Source of the DNA: an uncultured Candidatus Melainabacteria bacterium
GTDB taxonomy: Bacteria; Cyanobacteriota; Vampirovibrionia; Gastranaerophilales; Gastranaerophilaceae
Length of the DNA: 10,104 nucleotides
Reading direction: 5' to 3'
Assembly (NCBI GenBank): GCA_934675685.1
Contig: CAKURL010000045.1
Location: 1 to 10,104, forward strand
In this document: positions 1 to 6,582 of the stretch, piece by piece
Position numbering within the stretch: position 1 is the first letter of the stretch
Layout: every line of letters starts with the position of its first letter
Program-made: the position numbers and the translations under genes
Notes under the pieces: generated by a model
The model's input: the letters and a program-made list of their open reading frames with translations, nothing else
What the model was told of the DNA's origin: nothing
Databases searched by the model: none

Positions 1-1
1 T

Positions 2-265
2 TTGGCTCCTGCAACCGGTAAACCAATTATCACTCCAACTCAAGATATGGTACTTGGTATGTATTACCTAACAATTATTAAAGACCCTAATATGAAAGTT
101 AAGGGCTACTATCATGATTTCATAGACGCACTCGCAGCGCATTCTATGGGTGTTTTGGAACTTCATGACAAAATCATTGTTAGAGACGAAAACGGAAACA
201 GAATTGAAACTACTCCAGGAAGAATTATCTTCAACGAAGCGGTTAGAAAATCTGTTTTGGCATAG
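2..265 (+). CDS. rpoC1: RNA polymerase beta' N-terminal half (gamma subunit, RpoC1), 3' end only
   Basis: This is the last 87 codons of the N-terminal half of the split RNA polymerase beta' subunit; the gene begins before the window. The visible part starts in the conserved stretch PATGKPIITPTQDMVLGMYY, which corresponds to the region following the catalytic NADFDGD loop in bacterial beta' (the loop itself is outside the window). It ends with TTPGRIIFNEAVRKSVLA, matching the way cyanobacterial RpoC1 proteins end (TTPGR-[IV]-I-[YF]-N near the C-terminus). The first codon here is an internal TTG (Leu), not a start. The gene closes with tandem stops, TAG at 263-265 and TAA at 266-268, so this is a genuine end rather than a frameshift. 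RpoC1 associates with RpoC2 to rebuild beta'. rpoB is expected just upstream but cannot be seen. Confidence 0.95.
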   Translation: MAPATGKPIITPTQDMVLGMYYLTIIKDPNMKVKGYYHDFIDALAAHSMGVLELHDKIIVRDENGNRIETTPGRIIFNEAVRKSVLA

Positions 266-311
266 TAAGTGCCTTATAAAAAGACAAATAATTTGGTTAA
301 AACTTAAACAA

Positions 312-316
312 AGAGG
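312..316 (+). promoter_or_regulatory. Ribosome binding site of rpoC2
   Basis: AGAGG lies 9 nt before the ATG at 326, inside the 60-nt rpoC1-rpoC2 spacer. It supports independent translation initiation of rpoC2 rather than a broken single rpoC gene. No terminator or convincing promoter is visible in the spacer, so the two genes are probably co-transcribed. Confidence 0.6.
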
Positions 317-325
317 TAAGAATAA

Positions 326-3300
326 ATGACAACATTAACTGAAAACTCAAAAAAGAAAAAACATGTTGAGTTTATCAATAAAGTTATGAATAAAAAAGCT
401 CTAAACCAACTTTTATCTCAAGTCTATCTTGAATGGGGCGGGGCTAAAACGGCAGAATTAGCTAACAATTTGAAAAATTTAGGCTATAAATATGCTACAA
501 AATCAGGTACAACTATTTCAATCCATGACTTAGAAGTTCCAAAAGAAAAACAACAACTTTTGCAAGATGCTCAAGATGAAATCGCTCGTTCTACAAGAAG
601 ATACCTAAAAGGCGAAATCACAGAAGTAGAAAGATATACAAAAGTTATCGACACTTGGAGCGAAACTACCGCAAAATTAACAGAAAAAGTTGTTGAAGGC
701 TTTAATAAATTAAACCCAGTTTATATGATGGCTTTCTCTGGAGCCCGTGGTAACTTATCACAAGTATCTCAATTAGTTGGTATGCGTGGTTTGATGGCTG
801 ACGCACAAGGTCAAATCATCGACTTGCCTATCAAATCAAACTTTAAAGAAGGTCTTTCTTGTACTGAATACGTGATTTCATCTTACGGCGCAAGAAAAGG
901 TCTTGTAGACACAGCGTTAAAAACAGCTGACTCTGGTTACTTGACAAGACGTCTAGTTGACGTTGCTCAAGACGTAATCATTAGAGAAGAAGATTGTCAT
1001 ACAGAAAGATATATCAACCTTACAGCAATCGCTGATGGCGAAGATGTAATCGTTCCTTTGGAAGATAGACTTCTTGGAAGAACAATTGCTCAAGATATCT
1101 TAGACAAAGACGGCAATGTCTTAGTTGAGAAAAATACAACAGTAGATAGAGACGACTTAGAAAAAATTAAAACAGTTCATCTTAAAGAAGTTCGTGTTCG
1201 CTCTACTTTGACTTGCGAATTGGAATATGGCATTTGCCAAAAATGTTATGGCTGGTCAATGACTACTCAAAAACCGGTAGATATAGGCGAAGCAATCGGT
1301 ATCATCGCTGCTCAATCAATCGGGGAACCTGGTACACAGTTGACAATGAGAACATTCCACACAGGCGGTGTATTTAAAGGTTCTGGTGTAACTCGTCAAG
1401 CAAAATCCACAGTAGATGGTGTTGTGATGACTGACGTTAAAACAAAAGAACAAAGAACTCGTCACGGGGATATTGTTCAAATCGCGATTAAAGAAGCCGA
1501 TGTTGAAATCAAAGGCAAAGATTATACAGATAAAGTTCACGTTCCTATTGGAGCTAAAGTTCTTTATAAAAAAGGCGACGAAGTAAAAGCAGGCGACGCT
1601 ATCGCTGAATTTGAACCAGCTTCAAAAGGTGATGGTTCTCGTTTGACAGAAAAAGCTTTAAAAGATATTACATCAGATATCTCAGGCGAAGTTGTTTTTG
1701 AAGATTTCGTTGCTGACGAAAGAAAAGACCGTCAAGGAAACATTTCAAGAATTGCAAACAAACAAGGTATCGTTTGGGTTCTTGGTGGCGATGTTTATGC
1801 GCTTCCTGCAGGTTCAAAAGTTTTAGTTAAAGATGGCCAAAAAATTAAAAAAGGCGAAAAATTAGCTGAAACTTTAATTATCTCTGAACATGGCGGCGAA
1901 GTAAGAGTAAATGACAATTTAGAAATCAAAGAAGTTGAATTCGAAGGAAAAACAATTAAGAAAATTGTTTCAGGAAAAGAATTAACTATTGTCATTGCTT
2001 CTATCCAAGCTTCAAATGCTGTGTTTGAACAAACTAAAAAAGAACAAATTTGGACAGTTCCAACAACGGGCGAAAAATATATTGTTAAATCTCCTGTAGA
2101 TACTACAGTTGAAAACGGTATGATTATTGCTGAATTAATTGACGACACGCATAAAGTTGAGTCTTCTGGCGAAATCCGCTATAACGGCTTAGAAGTTGAC
2201 GAAAACCAAGTGGTTATCACTCCTGGTCAAATCATCTTCATTCCGGAAGAAATTCATCAAATTTCAAAAGACGCTTCTTTAAAATTAGTTGAATCTGGAA
2301 CTTATGTAGAAGCTGGTACAGAAGTTGTAAAAGACATCTATACTCACATTTCAGGTATCGTTGAAATCAAAGAATTCAATGATATTATCCACGAAATCAC
2401 AGTTCGTCCAGGGGAATTACACAACCTTGATTCAATCAACGATTTAAAAGTTGGAGAAGGCGAAGTAATCAAAGCCGGAACTGTTGTTGCTCAAAATATT
2501 AAAGCAAGCGTAGATTCAATTGTAACTATTGTTGAAAACGAATCAAATATGCTTGAAATTGATGATTTAGACGAAGAAATTTCAGCTGATACACTTGATG
2601 AAGAAGAAACTTTGGAAGGAAAACCAATCCAAATCTTAATTCGTCCAATTCAAACATTTGACATTGAACAAAGAGGTGTTTCAATTGAATTTGCTGCAAC
2701 AGATGATACAATTGAACTTCTTCCAATTACACAAGTTCAATTCAAAGATGGCGCAAGAGTAAGAAACTTAGATGGCGCAATTTTAACTAGAACTTCATTA
2801 GTATTATCAATGTCTGGTTACATTTCTCACTTGAAAGGTTTAGTAGAGCTTGACAATAAAGGTGATTTGAAAATCGTTGTTCTTGAAAACTTGATTGTTC
2901 GCCGTGAACAAGAAGATAACTCAAGAGGTCTTTCTTCTACTCAAACTGAATTATTGGTTGAAGATGGTCAAATCATCGAACCTAAAACTCCTGTTTCAAA
3001 AACTCAAGTTTTAGCTGTAAATGATTCAGTTGCTTCTATTAATTCTACTGACGCAACTTTAAGAAGATTGCTTCTTGTTTCAGATAACTATGAAGAAACA
3101 ATTAAGGTAACTTCTAAACCAACAGTTTCAAAAGGACAATATGTTACAGTTGACGAAAAAATCTCTAAAGACAAAACTACAGCTTTCTCTGGTAAAGTCG
3201 TAGATGTTCAAAAAGATTCTGTTACTGTTCGCGTTGGCCGTCCGCACTTAATTTCTCCAGGGGCATTGCTCCAAGTTGAAAATGGCGCGTTGATCTTAAG

Positions 3301-4174
3301 AGGCGACTTGCTTGCGACATTGGTATTCGAAAGACAAAAAACAGGCGACATCGTTCAGGGTTTGCCTCGTGTAGAAGAACTTTTGGAAGCTAGAAAACCA
3401 AAAGATTCTGCAATCGCGGCTGAAGAAGACGGTGTAGCGGTTATTGAATATGAAGATGATATTCCAAGATTGTTTATTGAAAATGAAAATGGAAGAACTG
3501 AAATCAAATATCCAATCGAAGCTACTGTTATCGTAAACGATAAGCAAAAAATCCACAAGGGTGACGCTTTGACTTCTGGGCCAATGAACCCACACGACGT
3601 TATCAGATTGAAAGGCGCAAATGCAGCTCAGCAATATCTTGTAGACGAAGTACAAAGAGTATATCGTTCTCAAGGTGTAGAAATTTCTGATAAACACGTT
3701 GAAGTTATCGTTCGTCAAATGATTAAGAAAGTAAAAGTGATTGATTCAGGAGATACAAAACTTCTTCCTGGAGAATTAGTTGAGCTTAAAGTAATTGAAG
3801 CAGAAAATGCTAAAGTTAGAGAAAAAGAAGGTCAAGAAGCTACTTTTGAAGCATTGTTGCTTGGTATTACAAAAGCTTCCTTGAACACAGAATCTTTCAT
3901 CTCTGCTGCTTCATTCCAAGAAACAACAAGAATTCTTACAGAAGCTGCTGTTGAAGGCAAAAAAGACTTGTTAAGAGGTCTTAAAGAAAACGTAATCATT
4001 GGTAGATTAATCCCAGCAGGTACTGGATATTACCATTTGATTAATGCTTCTGAAGAAAAAGAAAAAGAAGCTCAAAAAAGAGCAGCTCAAAAGCACCAAG
4101 CAAGAAAACCTTCTGCGATTTTAGAAGAAATCGAAGGAATGTTTGGAGTAGTTGACTCTGATATGCAATTTTAA
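326..4174 (+). CDS. rpoC2: RNA polymerase beta' C-terminal half (RpoC2) with large trigger-loop insertion SI3
   Basis: This is the C-terminal half of the split RNA polymerase beta' subunit, 1282 residues, close to the usual cyanobacterial length of about 1300. Visible landmarks in order are: YMMAFSGARG (residues 133-142, F-loop region); the bridge helix around 178-213 (YGARKGLVDTALKTADSGYL); a zinc site from C224, C297, C304 and C307, with spacing 73/7/3 as in bacterial beta'; the first trigger helix from G321 with QLTMRTFHTGG, where M341, R342 and H345 are the nucleotide-contacting positions; an insertion of about 650 residues (roughly 352-1000); the second trigger helix and TGDIVQGLPRVEELLEARKP from T1006; and the conserved C-terminal block GITKASLNTESFISAASFQE from G1180. 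The insertion is the cyanobacterial-type SI3, rich in beta-strand units of the form GxxVxxGxxL. The start is ATG with AGAGG 9 nt upstream. The gene follows rpoC1 by 60 nt and is ended by a strong terminator. Identity is certain; the lineage inference is strong but indirect. Confidence 0.98.
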   Translation: MTTLTENSKKKKHVEFINKVMNKKALNQLLSQVYLEWGGAKTAELANNLKNLGYKYATKSGTTISIHDLEVPKEKQQLLQDAQDEIARSTRRYLKGEITEVERYTKVIDTWSETTAKLTEKVVEGFNKLNPVYMMAFSGARGNLSQVSQLVGMRGLMADAQGQIIDLPIKSNFKEGLSCTEYVISSYGARKGLVDTALKTADSGYLTRRLVDVAQDVIIREEDCHTERYINLTAIADGEDVIVPLEDRLLGRTIAQDILDKDGNVLVEKNTTVDRDDLEKIKTVHLKEVRVRSTLTCELEYGICQKCYGWSMTTQKPVDIGEAIGIIAAQSIGEPGTQLTMRTFHTGGVFKGSGVTRQAKSTVDGVVMTDVKTKEQRTRHGDIVQIAIKEADVEIKGKDYTDKVHVPIGAKVLYKKGDEVKAGDAIAEFEPASKGDGSRLTEKALKDITSDISGEVVFEDFVADERKDRQGNISRIANKQGIVWVLGGDVYALPAGSKVLVKDGQKIKKGEKLAETLIISEHGGEVRVNDNLEIKEVEFEGKTIKKIVSGKELTIVIASIQASNAVFEQTKKEQIWTVPTTGEKYIVKSPVDTTVENGMIIAELIDDTHKVESSGEIRYNGLEVDENQVVITPGQIIFIPEEIHQISKDASLKLVESGTYVEAGTEVVKDIYTHISGIVEIKEFNDIIHEITVRPGELHNLDSINDLKVGEGEVIKAGTVVAQNIKASVDSIVTIVENESNMLEIDDLDEEISADTLDEEETLEGKPIQILIRPIQTFDIEQRGVSIEFAATDDTIELLPITQVQFKDGARVRNLDGAILTRTSLVLSMSGYISHLKGLVELDNKGDLKIVVLENLIVRREQEDNSRGLSSTQTELLVEDGQIIEPKTPVSKTQVLAVNDSVASINSTDATLRRLLLVSDNYEETIKVTSKPTVSKGQYVTVDEKISKDKTTAFSGKVVDVQKDSVTVRVGRPHLISPGALLQVENGALILRGDLLATLVFERQKTGDIVQGLPRVEELLEARKPKDSAIAAEEDGVAVIEYEDDIPRLFIENENGRTEIKYPIEATVIVNDKQKIHKGDALTSGPMNPHDVIRLKGANAAQQYLVDEVQRVYRSQGVEISDKHVEVIVRQMIKKVKVIDSGDTKLLPGELVELKVIEAENAKVREKEGQEATFEALLLGITKASLNTESFISAASFQETTRILTEAAVEGKKDLLRGLKENVIIGRLIPAGTGYYHLINASEEKEKEAQKRAAQKHQARKPSAILEEIEGMFGVVDSDMQF

Positions 4175-4201
4175 TCTTGATTAAATTCAAATTGTAAATA
4201 C

Positions 4202-4236
4202 AAAAAATGCTAGGCAATTTTGCTTAGCATTTTTTT
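4202..4236 (+). terminator. Intrinsic terminator after rpoC2
   Basis: A hairpin with arms AATGCTAGGCA and TGCTTAGCATT (11 bp including one G-U pair) and an ATTT loop at 4217-4220 lies 28 nt after the rpoC2 stop. Flanking A and T runs lengthen the stem to 15 bp, and the right arm ends in a T7 tract. This is a textbook Rho-independent terminator closing the rpoB-rpoC1-rpoC2 operon. The A-run on the left could let it work in both directions, but no minus-strand gene approaches from the right within reach. Confidence 0.9.
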
Positions 4237-4244
4237 ATTGTTTG

Positions 4245-4250
4245 TATTAT
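4245..4250 (+). promoter_or_regulatory. Candidate -10 element for mutS (possible leaderless start)
   Basis: TATTAT ends 10 bp before the mutS ATG at 4261, which would place the transcription start about at the start codon. A weak -35 match (TTGCTT, 4220-4225) sits 19 bp upstream, inside the rpoC2 terminator. A perfect TATAAT at 4257-4262 overlaps the ATG itself and cannot drive this start. In such AT-rich DNA these matches are weak evidence. Confidence 0.25.
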
Positions 4251-4260
4251 TCTAACTATA

Positions 4261-6582
4261 ATGATTACAAAATTATCCGAGCTCGAAAATTTAAATATTC
4301 AAAACAAGACTTTTTTGGAATTTTTAAAGATTAAAAAAGAAAATAAAGATTACATTGTCTTGTTTCAAATTGGAGATTTTTTTGAAACTTTCTTAGAAGA
4401 CGCTATAGCTTTTGCCGGTGCGTGCAACGTTGTTTTAGGGAAAAGAAGCTTTAAAACAGTCGGCCTTTTAGCCCAAGCTGGGGTTAATCGAAGATATTTA
4501 GATATTTATATTAAAAAACTTTTAAATCAAAATTTGAAAGTTTGCGTTTGCGAACAAATTCAAATTGATGGTGAAATTTCAAGAATAATAAAAAGGAAAT
4601 ATACAAAAGGCACAATTTTTGAAAATGAGCTTTTAGAAACTTATGAAAATAATTTCTTAGCTACAGCAATTGAAAATTCAAGAGTTTTTGAACTTTCTTA
4701 TTGTGACTCTTCTTGTGGCCAATTTTACAAAACAAAAGGTGATTTTGATGAAATCGCGCAAGAAATTTTTAAAATTTCTCCAAGTGAGCTTTTAATTTTA
4801 AAGAGTCAAAAAAGCCTTTTTGAAAATAAATTTGAAAATTTAAATATTACTTTTTTAGATGATTTTGATTTAATGGATTTAAATTCTGATGAAATTTTAA
4901 TTAAATATTTAAAAGATAATCAAAAAGATTTTTTTGTGGAGTTGAAAAAGCCTCTTGAATACGAAATAAAATCTTTTATGCAGATTGATTTTGTGACAAG
5001 AAGGACTCTTGAAATTACAAAAAACAGAAGAAATTTTAAAAAAGAAGGTAGTTTGTTTGAAATTTTGAATTTCACAAAGACTCCGATGGGTTTTAGAACT
5101 TTAAAGAAATTTTTAAACGAGCCTTTGTTGGATTTAGCTCAAATAAAAAAGAGGCAAAATTTTGTTTCAAAGCTGGTTTTAGATAAAGAAAAGCTTAATG
5201 AAATAGAAAATTTGCTTGATGGGATTTGTGATTTATCAAGGCTTTGCGCGAAATTGGCAAATTCTACGATTTCTTTAAAGGATTTATATAGTATCTCGCT
5301 TTTGGCTAAAAACATTTCCGCTTTGGCTGAAGTGTCCAATTCTTTTGACCATGGGTTTTCGATTTTTGCCGAAGAAAAAATTGCTCCTGTTTTAGAATTA
5401 ACAAATTTTTTGAGCAACGCTTTTGATTGTTCAAAAGAAAATTCTATAAATATAAAAGAAAATTTCAATTCCAAATTGGATTTTTTAAGGGATAATTTGA
5501 AAAATGAATTTTCAAAACTTCAAACTCTAGAAGAAGATTTAAAAGAAAAAACAAAAATTGAAAATTTAAAGATTTCTTATAAGCCTACTTTTGGATATTT
5601 TGTTGAACTTTCAAATAAAGAAGCCGCTCACGTTTTAGATTTTAGCGAATTTGAAATTTTTCAAAATAACAAAACTTCATCGAAATTTAAAACGAAAACT
5701 TTAATTGAAATTCAAGAGAAGATTTTTTCTTTGAAATTTCAAATTGAAGAAATTGAAAATTCAATTTTTAAAGATATTTTAGATAAATCGAAAAAATTTG
5801 TTCAAAATATAAGAGAACTTTCTTTTGACATTGGCTTTTTAGATTCAATGTATTCTTTTTCAAAATGTGCTGTTGAATATGACCTATCTTGTCCAGAGTT
5901 TTTTGATGATGGTTTTGAAGTAAAAGATTGTTTTCACCCGATTTTGTTGAAAACAATAGAAAAGCAAGAAAAAATAATCAAAAACGATACAAATTTCGAA
6001 GGTAAAAATACAATAATTTTAACGGGCGCAAATATGTCTGGAAAGTCTACATTTTTAAAGCAAAATGCGATTGTTTCGATTTTGGCTCAAATAGGCACTT
6101 TTGTTTTTTCAAAAAATGCAAAGCTATCTATAATAGATAGGCTCTTTTTTCGCCAAAGCACTTATGACGACCTTTTGAATTCCAAATCAAGCTTTATGGT
6201 GGAGATGTCTGATTTAAATTTCATTTTAAATAATGCGACGAAAAATTCTTTGGTTTTGTTGGACGAACCTTTAAAAAGCACAAATTCTAAAGAAGCAAGC
6301 GCAATTTTAATGGCATATTTGGAATATTTTTCAAAAAATTATGGCGCAAAAACAATAATTGCGACACATAATTTTGAAATCACTACTTTGGAGGATAAAT
6401 TCCCTGATGAATTTATAAATTATTTTATTTCTTTTGAAAATTCTAATAATTTAGATAAAAAAGAGCAATCAAGAAAAATCAAAATCGGACGCGCCAAAGA
6501 AAGCAAGGCGCTAGACATCGCTCTTGCTCTTGATTTTCCAAAAGAAATTATAGAAAAAGCAACTTCTTACGCGCGGCCATAG
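4261..6582 (+). CDS. mutS: Divergent MutS-family DNA mismatch repair ATPase
   Basis: A MutS-family protein of 773 residues. These proteins scan DNA as clamp-shaped dimers and use an ABC-type ATPase to signal mismatches. Domain I carries the mismatch-wedge motif as F40-F41-E42 (QIGDFFETF), equivalent to the Phe-x-Glu of MutS1. Domains II and III fill about 125-550, with charged helices consistent with the lever and clamp. The ATPase has Walker A GANMSGKST (589-597), the conserved stretch DDLLNSKSSFMVEM, Walker B LVLLDE (D668, E669), and ATH with H703. After the Walker B the canonical IGRGTST is replaced by PLKSTNS (670-676). The protein stops right after the helix following Walker B-ATH (EIIEKATSYARP), so it lacks the C-terminal tail that in E. 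coli MutS (853 residues) gives tetramer and clamp contacts. Base composition is visibly more AT-rich than rpoC2. The ATG has no Shine-Dalgarno sequence, and no other ATG precedes the domain I motif. It follows the rpo terminator and overlaps the end of the convergent manC/cpsB gene by 16 bp. It could be the housekeeping MutS of a divergent lineage or a paralogous MutS-like subfamily. Confidence 0.9.
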   Translation: MITKLSELENLNIQNKTFLEFLKIKKENKDYIVLFQIGDFFETFLEDAIAFAGACNVVLGKRSFKTVGLLAQAGVNRRYLDIYIKKLLNQNLKVCVCEQIQIDGEISRIIKRKYTKGTIFENELLETYENNFLATAIENSRVFELSYCDSSCGQFYKTKGDFDEIAQEIFKISPSELLILKSQKSLFENKFENLNITFLDDFDLMDLNSDEILIKYLKDNQKDFFVELKKPLEYEIKSFMQIDFVTRRTLEITKNRRNFKKEGSLFEILNFTKTPMGFRTLKKFLNEPLLDLAQIKKRQNFVSKLVLDKEKLNEIENLLDGICDLSRLCAKLANSTISLKDLYSISLLAKNISALAEVSNSFDHGFSIFAEEKIAPVLELTNFLSNAFDCSKENSINIKENFNSKLDFLRDNLKNEFSKLQTLEEDLKEKTKIENLKISYKPTFGYFVELSNKEAAHVLDFSEFEIFQNNKTSSKFKTKTLIEIQEKIFSLKFQIEEIENSIFKDILDKSKKFVQNIRELSFDIGFLDSMYSFSKCAVEYDLSCPEFFDDGFEVKDCFHPILLKTIEKQEKIIKNDTNFEGKNTIILTGANMSGKSTFLKQNAIVSILAQIGTFVFSKNAKLSIIDRLFFRQSTYDDLLNSKSSFMVEMSDLNFILNNATKNSLVLLDEPLKSTNSKEASAILMAYLEYFSKNYGAKTIIATHNFEITTLEDKFPDEFINYFISFENSNNLDKKEQSRKIKIGRAKESKALDIALALDFPKEIIEKATSYARP

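Noticed and set aside
263..326. A frameshift or sequencing error splitting a single rpoC gene
   Set aside because: Tandem stops, a 60-nt spacer with a ribosome site, and both protein ends match the normal cyanobacterial rpoC1/rpoC2 boundary.
1316..3718. Several minus-strand reading frames opposite rpoC2
   Set aside because: They lie wholly inside a strongly conserved gene, have no family-like motifs or ribosome sites, and are low-complexity shadows.
4192..4203. Small palindrome TTGTA-AA-TACAA before the terminator as an operator
   Set aside because: It is short, AT-rich, lies between the rpoC2 stop and the terminator hairpin, and has no second copy nearby.
6491..6511. GCGCC/GGCGC hairpin as a terminator for the minus-strand manC transcript
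   Set aside because: The stem is only 5 bp with an 11-nt loop, and the T-rich stretch is displaced and interrupted.
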